From positions 1 through 61,350 of the forward strand of contig WRJE01000006.1 of NCBI GenBank assembly GCA_009782385.1: a DNA stretch of 61,350 nucleotides, given 5' to 3'. Shown piece by piece: positions 18,426 through 26,298 of the stretch. Each line of letters opens with the position of its first letter. Positions within the stretch are counted from its first letter, which is position 1. Under the pieces are notes generated by a model. The model was not told the origin of the DNA. It did no database searches and was given only the letters and a program-made list of their open reading frames with translations. This stretch comes from Oscillospiraceae bacterium. GTDB lineage: Bacteria > Bacillota > Clostridia > Oscillospirales > UBA929. Position numbers and translations under genes: made by a program.

Positions 18426-18747
18426 TACATCGGAGCGATTAAGACGTATTCTTGCGTTTTCAAAGAAAATAAAGGACAGAACAGCGGGAGTTACACTAAA
18501 TGATTATTTAGAAAATGAGCTTTTGCAAGAATCTGTAATGTACTGTCTTGGACAAATAGGTGAAATAGCTTCAAAGATACCTGATGATGAACAGGAAAAA
18601 TATCCGAATATATTTTGGGATCAAATGGTTGCCTTGCGTCATCGGCTTTTCCATGATTATGAGGTAATTAACTTCACAAAGGTTTATGACATCACACAAC
18701 AGCCCATTTCTAAACTAATAACAGAATTAGAATCTATTATACTGTAG
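18415..18747 (+). CDS. HEPN-domain RNase toxin (HepT-like, DUF86)
   Basis: A 110-residue all-helical protein with the HEPN RxxxxH motif in LRHRLFHDY near residue 82, the catalytic site of these RNases and the acceptor region for AMPylation. It partners the overlapping MNT gene. The TAG stop (18745-18747) belongs to a palindromic element at 18744-18770. Confidence 0.85.
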   Translation: MKIDTSERLRRILAFSKKIKDRTAGVTLNDYLENELLQESVMYCLGQIGEIASKIPDDEQEKYPNIFWDQMVALRHRLFHDYEVINFTKVYDITQQPISKLITELESIIL

Positions 18748-18790
18748 GGCGCGACGCCCCCGGCGCGCCGTGACAGTTTTACATGAGAGG
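18741..18790 (+). repeat. GTAGGG element with an extended leader, copy 1
   Basis: The 27-bp element (18744-18770) is followed by TGACAGTTTTACATGAGAGG, which contains the RBS of the BrnT-like gene. The same arrangement recurs at 19351-19400, so the repeated unit is about 50 bp. Confidence 0.8.
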
Positions 18791-18801
18791 ATATAGAGCT
18801 T

Positions 18802-19101
18802 ATGGTTGAAATCAACGGAAAACTTTTTGACTGGGATGTAAATAAGAATCTCATAAATATTGAAAAGCATGGCGTATCGTTCAAGATGGCGGCTTCCTCA
18901 TTTTTTGACCCAAGGGCTATAATTGTTGATGACGATTTTCATTCCCAAAATGAGGATAGGTTTATCCTTATCGGCGTAAATAAGTACGATAAACTCTTGA
19001 CCGTTTGCCATTGTTATAGGGATGACGGAAATGTTATAAGAATCATATCTGCAAGGAAACCTAATCAAATTGAACAAGAAATTTACAGGGGTGATATTTA
19101 A
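18802..19101 (+). CDS. BrnT-like (DUF497) toxin
   Basis: This 99-residue protein has the DUF497/BrnT signature: FDWDVNKNLINIEKHGVSF at the N-terminus, DDR/EDRFILIG in the middle, and a C-terminal IRIISARKPNQIEQEIY. BrnT toxins are RelE-fold ribonucleases. The RBS GAGAGG comes from the duplicated leader unit. Its stop overlaps the next start by one base (TAATG). It is the second toxin gene between hisC and hisB. Confidence 0.85.
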   Translation: MVEINGKLFDWDVNKNLINIEKHGVSFKMAASSFFDPRAIIVDDDFHSQNEDRFILIGVNKYDKLLTVCHCYRDDGNVIRIISARKPNQIEQEIYRGDI

Positions 19102-19319
19102 TGGACTTTGGGCTTAATAAAAAACCGGACGCTTCAAGAATCCAAAAGAATATGATTTATGACGACATCATAAAAAACGGATTCTCCATTCTTGTGCATT
19201 ACAGCTCTGAGGATGTCGCCGACATCATCAGCGGCAAGCAAAAATTTGATTTTGACTTGCTTGAGCATGACCCGGATGAATTAGCGGCTTTTGAGAGATA
19301 CCGCCAAAATCAAGTGTAA
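19101..19319 (+). CDS. Probable antitoxin partner of the BrnT-like toxin
   Basis: A 72-residue acidic protein in the antitoxin position, overlapping the toxin stop by one base. I do not see a clear BrnA ribbon-helix-helix motif, so the assignment rests on position and size only. The C-terminal FDLLEHDPDELAAFERYRQ looks helical. Confidence 0.55.
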   Translation: MDFGLNKKPDASRIQKNMIYDDIIKNGFSILVHYSSEDVADIISGKQKFDFDLLEHDPDELAAFERYRQNQV

Positions 19320-19350
19320 CGGGGTTTTTAATTAGCACCGCGAGAATCCC

Positions 19351-19400
19351 ACTGTAGGGCGCGGCATCCTTGACGCGCCGTGACAGTTTTACATGAGAGG
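19351..19400 (+). repeat. GTAGGG element with an extended leader, copy 2
   Basis: The element at 19354-19380 is followed by the same 20 bases, TGACAGTTTTACATGAGAGG, as at 18771-18790. It provides the RBS of the DUF4160 gene. Confidence 0.8.
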
Positions 19401-19410
19401 TGATGAATAA

Positions 19411-19674
19411 ATGCCGGAATTAAGCAGATTTCAGGGTATGATAGTAAAAATGATATTTAATGATGTCGTTCAGCACAGCAAACCCCATATTCATGTTTAT
19501 TACGGTGAATATAAAGCATCCGTGGGCATTGACGGTGAATTATTGTCGGGTTCTTTGCCCCTCAAACAACTGAAAATGCTAATCGGATGGTTAGCCCTTC
19601 ATGAAGATGAAGCATATGCGGCATGGAACAAAGCGGTACAGGGCGAGCATTTTAGCAAAATTAAGCCGCTGTAG
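19411..19674 (+). CDS. DUF4160 protein, toxin-antitoxin-like module
   Basis: An 87-residue protein with the DUF4160 pattern (MIVKMIFNDVVQHSKPHIHVYYGEYKASV, with the HxPHIHV centre). This family is usually found next to DUF2442 proteins, as here, and is suspected to be part of a toxin-antitoxin-like pair; no activity is established. The ATG is preceded by GAGAGG from the duplicated leader. Confidence 0.8.
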   Translation: MPELSRFQGMIVKMIFNDVVQHSKPHIHVYYGEYKASVGIDGELLSGSLPLKQLKMLIGWLALHEDEAYAAWNKAVQGEHFSKIKPL

Positions 19675-19686
19675 AAAGGAAATAAT

Positions 19687-19989
19687 ATGTATATTATAAA
19701 TGGAGTTGCATATGCCGGAGAACTGACAGCCGGAATTGAAGTTGAAAAAGTCGAAGCGTTAGACGATATGATTTTACTGCTTACTTTCTCCACCGGTGAA
19801 AAGCGTTTGTATGATACCACGGAATTATTAGAGTATCCGGCGTTTAAGACGCTTGAAAATGAAGAAATTTATAAATCCGCAAGAGTTGAACACGGTGTTG
19901 TAGTGTGGCTTGACGGAAGCATAGACATAGCCCCCGAAACATTATATGCAAACAGTTTTGTATATCAGGAAGCAGGAGAATTAATATGA
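19687..19989 (+). CDS. DUF2442 protein, partner of DUF4160
   Basis: A 100-residue protein of DUF2442 type (LLLTFSTGEKRLYDTTELLEYPAF). AAAGGA precedes the ATG. Its stop overlaps the hisB start (ATGA), so hisB translation appears coupled to this non-his gene. Function is unknown; the pair occurs in many bacteria as a mobile small module. Confidence 0.8.
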   Translation: MYIINGVAYAGELTAGIEVEKVEALDDMILLLTFSTGEKRLYDTTELLEYPAFKTLENEEIYKSARVEHGVVVWLDGSIDIAPETLYANSFVYQEAGELI

Positions 19990-20573
19990 GAACAGCCGAA
20001 ATTACCAGAAACACCAATGAAACGAAAATAAATCTGAGCCTTTGCGTTGAAGGCTCGGGAGTTGGTGAAATAGACACGGGCGTGGGTTTCTTAGACCATA
20101 TGCTGACGCTCTTTGCCGCCCACGGGCGTTTTGACCTGAAGCTGAACTGCAAGGGCGACCTCCAAGTCGACGCGCACCACACCGTTGAGGATACCGGAAT
20201 CGTGCTTGGGCAGGCGTTCAAGACCGCGTTAGGCGAGCGGCGGGGCATCGTGCGCTACGGTGACGCTCTGCTGCCGATGGATGAAGCTCTTGTTCAAGTG
20301 GCGGTTGACTTGAGCGGTCGGGCTTTCCTCAGTTTTGAAGCCGATATTAGCGAGCCTGCCGCCGGAACAATGGAATCGTCACTTATTGAAGAGTTTTTCA
20401 TGGCGTTCGCCCGCGAATGCGGTATAACGCTGCACATAAGGCAGCTCTCAGGCAAGAACGCGCACCATATTTTCGAGGCGATGTTCAAAGGGCTTGCCCG
20501 CGCTCTGTCGAAAGCGGCGGCTGTCGATACAAGGTACGCAAACGAGATTCCGTCAACAAAGGGTGTGCTGTGA
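19986..20573 (+). CDS. hisB: Imidazoleglycerol-phosphate dehydratase
   Basis: A single-domain 195-residue HisB without a phosphatase domain. The metal-binding motifs are intact: LDHMLTLFAAHGRFD, DAHHTVEDTGIVLGQA and NAHHIFEAMFKGLARAL. It dehydrates imidazole glycerol phosphate to imidazole acetol phosphate. It overlaps DUF2442 upstream by 4 bases and hisA downstream by one base (TGATG). A hisH gene would normally stand between hisB and hisA, and there is no room for it here. Confidence 0.96.
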   Translation: MRTAEITRNTNETKINLSLCVEGSGVGEIDTGVGFLDHMLTLFAAHGRFDLKLNCKGDLQVDAHHTVEDTGIVLGQAFKTALGERRGIVRYGDALLPMDEALVQVAVDLSGRAFLSFEADISEPAAGTMESSLIEEFFMAFARECGITLHIRQLSGKNAHHIFEAMFKGLARALSKAAAVDTRYANEIPSTKGVL

Positions 20574-21289
20574 TGGAAATTTTTCCCGCTATAGACATAA
20601 TGGGCGGCAAGGTCGTCAACCTTGTCAGAGGTGAGTTTGACCTTGTTGACGTGTACGGCGAAGACCCTGTTGCCGCCGCCGAAGCCTTTAAGGCGCGGGG
20701 CGCGGCGAATCTTCACATTGTCGATCTTGACGGCGCGAAAAGCGGTTCGGCGGAGAACTTTTCCGTCATCGAGAACATAGTAAAAACCGGGGGACTTTTT
20801 ATCCAAGTCGGCGGCGGTATCAGAAGCGCGGAACGCGCGGCGGCGTATCTCGCTATGGGAGTGAACCGCGTTATATTGGGGACTGCCGCCGTTGAGGATT
20901 TCAGTTTGCTTGAACGCCTGCTCACCGCGCACGGCGCGTCTGTCGCCGTTGGCGTTGACGCGCGTAACGGAAGCGTTGCGGTAAAGGGATGGCTGGAGGA
21001 TACCGCGCTCGATTCTTTCGCGTTCTGCGAAAAACTGGACGCGGCGGGTGTTGACAACATCATATACACAGACATCATGCGGGACGGAATGATGGAGGGC
21101 GCGAATTACGGCGCGTACCGCGAACTCACAGAGCGCGTGAAGTGCAAAATCACCGCTTCCGGCGGTATATGCTCGCTTGACGAGCTGAAAAAATTAGAAA
21201 AACTCGGCGTTTATGCCGCTATATTAGGACGCTCCCTGTATACGGGAGCTGTGAAATTGGAGGACGCATTATGTCTGCAAAACGCATAA
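20573..21289 (+). CDS. hisA: ProFAR isomerase (HisA)
   Basis: A 238-residue TIM barrel starting MEIFPAIDIMGGKVVNLVRG, with the phosphate-binding segments QVGGGIRS and TASGGI. It isomerises ProFAR to PRFAR. The frame remains open upstream, but the ATG at 20573 that overlaps the hisB stop gives the family's N-terminus. It overlaps hisF by 19 bases. Confidence 0.95.
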   Translation: MEIFPAIDIMGGKVVNLVRGEFDLVDVYGEDPVAAAEAFKARGAANLHIVDLDGAKSGSAENFSVIENIVKTGGLFIQVGGGIRSAERAAAYLAMGVNRVILGTAAVEDFSLLERLLTAHGASVAVGVDARNGSVAVKGWLEDTALDSFAFCEKLDAAGVDNIIYTDIMRDGMMEGANYGAYRELTERVKCKITASGGICSLDELKKLEKLGVYAAILGRSLYTGAVKLEDALCLQNA

Positions 21290-22023
21290 TCCCGTGCATG
21301 GACATCCGTGACGGACGGATAGTAAAGGGCGTTAAGTTTGAGGGGCTTCAGGACATTGCCGACCCGGTCGAGATGGCGAAATACTATAACTCTCAGGGCG
21401 CGAGTGAACTTGTTTTCTACGACATCACCGCTTCAAATGACGGCAGAGCCATATATATGGACCTGCTGAAATCTGTCGCCGCGTGCGTGGACATACCGCT
21501 CATGGCGGCGGGGGCGATAAACAGCCTTGACAGAATCGAGAGTGTCTTAAACTGCGGTGTATCTAACGTCAGCATAAATACGGGTGCTGTCAAGGACAGG
21601 ACGCTTATAGCCGAGGCGGCTAAAAAATTCGGTTCTGAGCGTGTGACACTTGCGATGGATTGCAAGCGCGAGAGCGGGAAATTCTTTGTGTACTTGGGCA
21701 TGGGACGTGAAAATACAGGCTTGGAAATGACAGAGTGGGCGCGGCGCGGTGAAGCGGACGGCGCGGGCGGAATCGTTCTGAACTCCATAGACACAGACGG
21801 TGTGCGCGAGGGATTCGACCTCGAAATGCTTGAAGCTGTCCTCAATGCCGTAAAAATACCCGTTGTGGCATCGGGCGGCGCGGGCTGTAAAGAGGACTTT
21901 TTAGAGTTGTTCAGAAAATTACCTGCGATTGACGCGGGGCTTGCGGCATCTATATTCCACAGCAAGGAATTGAAAATACCGGATTTGAAAAAGTATTTAT
22001 CAGAAAACGGAGTGGCAGTATGA
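21271..22023 (+). CDS. hisF: Imidazole glycerol phosphate synthase cyclase subunit (HisF)
   Basis: A 250-residue HisF with the typical start [20 protein letters not shown], phosphate loops and the [13 protein letters not shown] segment. It needs ammonia, normally delivered by the glutaminase HisH. No HisH gene is present in this operon, so HisF must use a HisH encoded elsewhere or free ammonia. GGAGG lies 8 bases before the ATG, inside the end of hisA. Confidence 0.95.
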   Translation: MSAKRIIPCMDIRDGRIVKGVKFEGLQDIADPVEMAKYYNSQGASELVFYDITASNDGRAIYMDLLKSVAACVDIPLMAAGAINSLDRIESVLNCGVSNVSINTGAVKDRTLIAEAAKKFGSERVTLAMDCKRESGKFFVYLGMGRENTGLEMTEWARRGEADGAGGIVLNSIDTDGVREGFDLEMLEAVLNAVKIPVVASGGAGCKEDFLELFRKLPAIDAGLAASIFHSKELKIPDLKKYLSENGVAV

Positions 22024-22625
22024 ACCTGAAATATGACGACAAAGATTTGATTCCCGCCATTGTTCAGGACTTTTACACGGGAGAAGTGCTGACGCTTGCG
22101 TATATGAACAACGAGAGCCTTGACATAACCATCAATGAGGGCAGGACGTGCTTTTTCAGCCGCGAGCGGCAGGAGCTGTGGCGCAAAGGCGAGACATCCG
22201 GCAACACGCAGAGTGTGGTTTCAATCTCCGCCGACTGTGACTGTGACGCGCTGTTGATAAAGGTGATTAAGAACGGTCCGGCCTGTCACACAAATCGGGA
22301 GTCGTGCTTCCACAACCCTATCCATGTTGATGAAGAGAAGCGGGATTTCTCGGCGGCAACCCTATTTGAGCTGATAAAAAACCGCAAAGCCGAACCCGCA
22401 GATGGCGCGTATACATCGTATCTGTTCGAGAAAGGGCTTGATAAAATCCTTAAAAAAGTCGGTGAGGAGACGGCGGAGGTCATCATCGCCGCGAAGAACC
22501 CCGGCAAGGATGAACTGATTTACGAGCTGTCGGATTTGGCGTACCACGCGCTTGTGCTGATGGCGGAACGCGGCGTTGAACTCTCGGACATCACAGCCGA
22601 GTTGGCGAGGAGAACGAAAAAGTGA
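22020..22625 (+). CDS. hisIE: HisI-HisE fusion: PR-AMP cyclohydrolase / PR-ATP pyrophosphatase
   Basis: This 201-residue bifunctional enzyme carries out steps 2 and 3 of the pathway. The N-terminal HisI part shows [19 protein letters not shown] and the zinc-binding DCDCDA and [10 protein letters not shown] segments. The C-terminal HisE part (from about residue 110) shows [14 protein letters not shown] and [13 protein letters not shown]. The fusion is common. It overlaps hisF by 4 bases. Confidence 0.95.
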   Translation: MNLKYDDKDLIPAIVQDFYTGEVLTLAYMNNESLDITINEGRTCFFSRERQELWRKGETSGNTQSVVSISADCDCDALLIKVIKNGPACHTNRESCFHNPIHVDEEKRDFSAATLFELIKNRKAEPADGAYTSYLFEKGLDKILKKVGEETAEVIIAAKNPGKDELIYELSDLAYHALVLMAERGVELSDITAELARRTKK

Positions 22626-23416
22626 TAATTTCCACGCTTCATAACCACACCACCCACTCAGACGGCAAAAACTCAATCGCGGAGACTGTCAAAGCCGCAT
22701 TGGATAAAGGGTTTAACTCTGTCGGCATCTCCGACCACGCTCAAACGCATCTGTATAACGTGAGCATGAAAAAGGACGGTTTTGCCAAATATCTTGCGGA
22801 TATATGCGCGGCAGCCGCGCTCTATCCGCAGATAGAGGTCTACGCAGGGATTGAAAACGAATACTGCGATTGGTATGACACCGCCGGGCTTGACTATGTT
22901 ATCGGCTCGGTACATTATCTTGAACACGGCGGGGAGTTTTATTGCGTGGACTCGCGCGTTGAGAAGTTTGAGCGTCTGACCGCAAATGTGCCGGATTATG
23001 TAAACCAATACTATAACTGCTTGGCTGAAATGGCGGTAAAGCAAAAGCCCGATATAATCGGGCATTTTGATATACTGATGAAGAATAACGCGGGTTACAG
23101 GTTTTTTGACACGCGGACTGTTGAATATATGAACGCGGTGCGCGGCGCGCTTGACGCAATAGCCAAAACGGACTGTATCATCGAGGTGAACACAGGCGCG
23201 ATGGCGAGAGGGACATACAACTGCCAATACCCCGAGACGCACATCCTTGCGGAAATCCGCAAGATGGGAATACCTGTCTGCGTCAACTCAGACGCGCACA
23301 GCGCGGAACATATTGACTACGCCTTTCCAGAGATGGCGCGTCTGCTGCTCGACCTCGGCTTTACGCACACGCGGCATCTCATCGGCGGGAAGTTTAAGGA
23401 TGTGGGGTTGGAGTAG
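22622..23416 (+). CDS. PHP-family histidinol-phosphate phosphatase
   Basis: A 264-residue PHP-domain protein. Metal ligands are seen in the N-terminal [13 protein letters not shown], in GISDHAQTH, in GIENEY, and in [10 protein letters not shown] near the C-terminus. In Gram-positive his operons this family (HisK/HisJ type) removes phosphate from histidinol phosphate. The GTG start overlaps the hisIE stop (GTGA). The stop TAG lies in a truncated palindromic element. Confidence 0.88.
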   Translation: MIISTLHNHTTHSDGKNSIAETVKAALDKGFNSVGISDHAQTHLYNVSMKKDGFAKYLADICAAAALYPQIEVYAGIENEYCDWYDTAGLDYVIGSVHYLEHGGEFYCVDSRVEKFERLTANVPDYVNQYYNCLAEMAVKQKPDIIGHFDILMKNNAGYRFFDTRTVEYMNAVRGALDAIAKTDCIIEVNTGAMARGTYNCQYPETHILAEIRKMGIPVCVNSDAHSAEHIDYAFPEMARLLLDLGFTHTRHLIGGKFKDVGLE

Positions 23417-23429
23417 AGGACGCTGTCCT
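23413..23429 (+). repeat. Truncated palindromic element at the end of the his operon
   Basis: GTAGAGGACGCTGTCC resembles the first part of the GGGACGCT...AGCGTCCC type copies (compare 34768-34794). It supplies the TAG of the phosphatase gene. The right half is missing. Confidence 0.5.
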
Positions 23430-23459
23430 TTGAAAAATTAAAAGTATTGTTAAAAATGC

Positions 23460-23487
23460 TTGACAATCATATCGTATATGATATAAT
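23460..23487 (+). promoter_or_regulatory. Promoter and palindromic operator of the higBA-type operon
   Basis: TTGACA (23460-23465) and TATAAT (23482-23487) are 16 bases apart. A palindrome ATCATAT-CGT-ATATGAT (23466-23482) fills the spacer, an arrangement expected for autoregulation by the downstream HTH antitoxin. Confidence 0.7.
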
Positions 23488-23514
23488 ATAAGTGTACAAA
23501 GGAGAACACAGCAT

Positions 23515-23862
23515 ATGTGGAACATAATTTTTTATGAGAAAGAAAACGGAACAACACCCGTCCATGAATTTTTGGATAAACTACCGGAAAAGCACCACGC
23601 TAAAGCTCTTCGAGACATTGATGTATTGGAGAAATACGGAACGGCTCTCACCGAACCGCACGTAAAGCACATAAAAGGGAAAATATGGGAACTTCGTATA
23701 AAGTCAGCAAGCGACATTTCCCGGATTTTTTACTTCGTTCGTGTCGGTAAAAATATCATATTGTTGCACGGATTTGTGAAAAAGTCGAAAAAGACACCGA
23801 GTAGTGAAATTGAAACAGCAAACAATTATTTAGAGGACTATCTAAGGAGGAATCCGATATGA
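23515..23862 (+). CDS. RelE/HigB-superfamily toxin (Gp49-like, DUF891)
   Basis: A 115-residue protein of the phage-derived Gp49-like family: N-terminal IIFYEKENGTTPVHEFLDKL, central LTEPHVKHIKGKIWELRIKS, and RIFYFVRVGKNIILLHGFVKKS. Such toxins cleave mRNA on the ribosome. The toxin gene precedes the antitoxin gene, the HigBA order. AAGGAG precedes the ATG. The stop overlaps the next start (ATGA). Confidence 0.88.
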   Translation: MWNIIFYEKENGTTPVHEFLDKLPEKHHAKALRDIDVLEKYGTALTEPHVKHIKGKIWELRIKSASDISRIFYFVRVGKNIILLHGFVKKSKKTPSSEIETANNYLEDYLRRNPI

Positions 23863-24131
23863 CTTATAAAGAGTATAAAAAAACCGTTCTTGCTAATAAT
23901 CCCGAACTTCGCAAAGAGTATGATGCTCTCGCTTCTCAATACGAAATTATCGATGCCGTTATAGCTGCCCGTATCGAAAAACAAATGACACAATCCGACC
24001 TTGCCGAACGAGCTGACACAAAACAGAGTAACATAAGCCGATTTGAAAGCGGCAACTATAATCCTTCTGTGGATTTTCTGAGAAAGATAGCCGAAGCACT
24101 AGATAAACGGCTTGAAATTACTCTAAGATAA
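23859..24131 (+). CDS. HigA-type XRE-family antitoxin
   Basis: A 90-residue protein with a helix-turn-helix (AARIEKQMTQSDLAERADTK followed by QSNISRFESGNYNPS), typical of HigA. It probably binds the palindrome at 23466-23482 and neutralises the toxin. It overlaps the toxin gene by 4 bases. Confidence 0.88.
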   Translation: MTYKEYKKTVLANNPELRKEYDALASQYEIIDAVIAARIEKQMTQSDLAERADTKQSNISRFESGNYNPSVDFLRKIAEALDKRLEITLR

Positions 24132-24137
24132 AAAGGG

Positions 24138-24157
24138 GGACGCGCTCCCGCGCGTCC
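24138..24157. terminator. GC hairpin after the higBA-type operon
   Basis: GGACGCG and CGCGTCC arms around CTCCCG, 6 bases after the antitoxin stop. It is close in sequence to the palindromic element family and probably ends the operon. Confidence 0.5.
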
Positions 24158-24181
24158 TGCCGTTTATTATAGGAGGCCAAT

Positions 24182-24278
24182 ATGCGATACAAGATTAAAA
24201 TCGGTGCTTTTATTTTCAGCAAGGAATCCCGACGAGTTTATAGCCGAACTGGAAGCGCGTATAGGCAAAAGGTGTTAA
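24182..24278 (+). pseudogene. Possible remnant of a broken coding region
   Basis: An AGGAGG and ATG (24182) open a 49-codon frame to 24331 without recognisable content. In another frame, the sequence ending at 24278 reads SARNPDEFIAELEARIGKRC, which resembles the C-terminal end of small bacterial PH-like domain proteins. A frameshifted remnant explains both, but the evidence is thin. Confidence 0.3.
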
Positions 24279-24350
24279 ACCGGAGAAATATGACATTTTA
24301 CGCAAATTGTAAAATTGAGGTAACTTTATAAAAAACAGACAGATTTCCGA

Positions 24351-24376
24351 ACTTTTTTCGCAAACTTCCATACAAT
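24351..24376 (+). promoter_or_regulatory. Candidate mother-cell sporulation promoter (sigma-K/E-like)
   Basis: CATACAAT at 24369-24376 fits the -10 of sigma-E/sigma-K promoters. AC lies 16 bases upstream, as in sigma-K promoters. The truncated gene starts about 50 bases downstream. The match is short and could be chance. Confidence 0.3.
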
Positions 24377-24425
24377 GAAATGTGAGGGAGCGGTCCCTGC
24401 AATAATCATTTAGGAGGTTAATATA

Positions 24426-24557
24426 ATGGCGGATAAAAATACCACTCCATCGGTTGCGGTGATTGAACGCTGTGGCGACTTCGCGTTCAGGGAACGCTGC
24501 TGCGTGCATACCAAGAAAATTTACGATGCCTGCCGCGAAATAGTATGTGCAAGATAG
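24426..24557 (+). pseudogene. 5' fragment of a clostridial Cys-rich conserved gene, interrupted by the prophage
   Basis: An ATG 8 bases after TAGGAGG opens a 43-codon frame. Residues from about 22 on (RERCCVHTKKIYDACRE) look like the start of a conserved clostridial family in which a xxxYDxCRDKDCxEDLR motif continues into a larger domain. Here the frame leaves that motif right after CRE and stops 17 bases before the end of the recombinase gene. The likely explanation is that the prophage integrated within this gene. The 3' part is not in this window. Family recognition is from memory and should be checked. Confidence 0.55.
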
Positions 24558-24575
24558 AGGATATTGCCACGCATT
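24540..24575. other. Probable left attachment site (attL) of the prophage
   Basis: The truncated gene and the serine-recombinase gene meet head-on here, with 17 bases between their stops. Large serine integrases usually lie directly beside their attachment site. The exact core cannot be set without the right junction, which is not visible in the window. Confidence 0.5.
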
Positions 24576-26038
24576 TACCGCAGTTCGGTTATCTCGATTT
24601 CGGGCAGCGTTCCCCATTTGCTGCCTTTTGGTTTGTGGTATGTTGCGCGTTTTACGATTCCTTTTATCAGCTGATTTTTTTCATCGGCATTTCGCGTCCG
24701 GTATTCGGATAACAGTGTATTGATTTTCTTTACCAGAACAGCATCATCTGTCTTCTCTTTGCTGTTCTTCAATGTTTCTTGCGTTGCGGCAATGCTTTTG
24801 TTAATCTCTTCACGGCGGGTGATGAATGTGTCGATGTCGTAAACGCCTTGCTCAAGCAGCTCGTGCTGCTTTTTCATCTGCTGTTCAAGACGTAAGAGTT
24901 CGTTTTCGGCGATGGCTGTTGTATTAGGGGCAGATTGCCCTGTCTGGCAATGCGGGTCATTTTTGACAAGGTTGATTTGCAGAAGTTTTATACCCTCGAC
25001 AAACAGTTCCTCAGTTACTTCAAGGCTGCTTCCCATCATACATCCGGCAGTCTGGCAGATAATCATTGGTTGATTATACTTTTTGTTTTTGAGGGGCTGA
25101 CGAATCATGGCGCGGCCGCAATTTTTGCAGAACAACACACCTGCCAAGGGGTTCATAATCTGACCTTTGTTATATGGCGTATTATAGCGTCCCGCAAGCC
25201 TTTTGTTCGCCTCGTCAAACAGTTCCTGCGTTATAATCGGTTCGTGCAAACCCTCTACCACCATCCATTCATCGGCGGGTTTAATGCGTTTAATGTGCTT
25301 CTCGCCCGGATTCTTTGGACGTTCAAAACGATATTGATTCCACACGACCTTACCCGTATAAACAGGGTTGCGGATTATCTTTGCTATGGTAGACCTGCTG
25401 AACTTTGCGCCGCGCCTCGGTCTGTAACCTAAGGCATGAACGGTATCGGCAACGGATTGGCAGCCTTTCCCCTCTAAGTACATATTGAAAATCAACCTCA
25501 CACCTTCCGCCTCTTTAGGCTCGATTTCAAGTGTGGGCTTTTTATTTACGCGCGTTTGTTTATACCCGAAGGGCGCGTTAGACAGATAGCACCCCTCCTC
25601 CACGGCTTTAACCGTGCCGCGCCGCAGACGATTCCGTATCATCTTATACTCCTCGCGGGCAAAAAGGGCTTTGAAGCTGATAAGGCTGTCGTCCATATCA
25701 TCCGCCATATCATAGGTTTTAGCCGGGGTTACTATCAGCGTGCCGGATTTGCGGAATGCGTCAAAGATAAGCCCCTGCTCGTGCATTGCGCCGCGCCCCA
25801 ATCGGTCTATATCCATGCAGAGTACGGATTCGTACTTGCTGAGGTTTTCCATTAGGCATAACATCTGAGGACGCGCGTAAAGGCTATCGCCGCTGACGAC
25901 CTCCTCGTACACATCGGCGACTATCATATTCTGCTTGGCGGCGAAAGAGGTCAGTATCTCACGGTGACGGGACAGCGTGTCGGATACCGGCTCGTTCTCC
26001 TCCGCGCGGGATTTACGCAAGTACATAGCGGTTATCAT
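24575..26038 (-). CDS. Large serine recombinase (prophage integrase)
   Basis: A 487-residue protein. The N-terminal resolvase domain has the catalytic Ser10 in YLRKSR, and the conserved MDIDRLGRGAMHEQG segment. A recombinase domain follows (GYKQTRVNKKPTLEIEPKEAEGV, RGAKFSRSTIAKIIRNPVYTGKVVW). Next is a zinc ribbon (CKNCGRAM...CQTAGC) and a coiled coil near residues 375-430. These enzymes integrate phage DNA between attP and attB and excise it with a directionality factor. The gene sits at the prophage's left edge. GGAG lies 7 bases before the ATG. Confidence 0.95.
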   Translation of the reverse strand: MITAMYLRKSRAEENEPVSDTLSRHREILTSFAAKQNMIVADVYEEVVSGDSLYARPQMLCLMENLSKYESVLCMDIDRLGRGAMHEQGLIFDAFRKSGTLIVTPAKTYDMADDMDDSLISFKALFAREEYKMIRNRLRRGTVKAVEEGCYLSNAPFGYKQTRVNKKPTLEIEPKEAEGVRLIFNMYLEGKGCQSVADTVHALGYRPRRGAKFSRSTIAKIIRNPVYTGKVVWNQYRFERPKNPGEKHIKRIKPADEWMVVEGLHEPIITQELFDEANKRLAGRYNTPYNKGQIMNPLAGVLFCKNCGRAMIRQPLKNKKYNQPMIICQTAGCMMGSSLEVTEELFVEGIKLLQINLVKNDPHCQTGQSAPNTTAIAENELLRLEQQMKKQHELLEQGVYDIDTFITRREEINKSIAATQETLKNSKEKTDDAVLVKKINTLLSEYRTRNADEKNQLIKGIVKRATYHKPKGSKWGTLPEIEITELR

Positions 26039-26063
26039 AGACTACTCCTAAAATAAAATCAAA

Positions 26064-26107
26064 TTGTCAAAACACTGCTTGACAACGCCGAACGAGTGTT
26101 CTATAAT
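26064..26107 (+). promoter_or_regulatory. Consensus promoter with an operator-like inverted repeat
   Basis: TTGACA (26079-26084) and TATAAT (26102-26107) with a 17-base spacer form a perfect consensus promoter. TTGTCAA (26064-26070) and TTGACAA (26079-26085) form an inverted repeat covering the -35. It drives the small gene at 26140 and starts 40 bases from the recombinase gene, which is transcribed the other way. Confidence 0.75.
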
Positions 26108-26139
26108 CGTTTTACATCGTGCAAGAGGAGTGATAAATA

Positions 26140-26298
26140 ATGGCGCAGGAAATCTATACAAGCGAAGATGTACGACTGGCTGAACGAATAGCAGCACTCA
26201 CGGAGGACGACCGCGCCAAAATCACTTATTTGGCTTGTTCTCTAGCCGCTCCAGAAGACCGAGTACATACTTCCTATCCTCTTCCGGCAGGGAGTTAA
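26140..26298 (+). CDS. Small acidic protein beside the integrase gene
   Basis: A 52-residue frame beginning MAQEIYTSEDVRLAERIAAL, 9 bases after GAGGAG and directly under a consensus promoter. It converges on the XRE repressor gene and overlaps its 3' end by 77 bases. No family is recognised. Its position next to the integrase makes a role in control or excision possible, but that is only a guess. Confidence 0.55.
   Translation: MAQEIYTSEDVRLAERIAALTEDDRAKITYLACSLAAPEDRVHTSYPLPAGS

Noticed and set aside
20417-20572. Upstream extension of hisA
   Set aside because: The extra residues are out-of-frame hisB sequence; HisA proteins begin at MEIFPAIDI.
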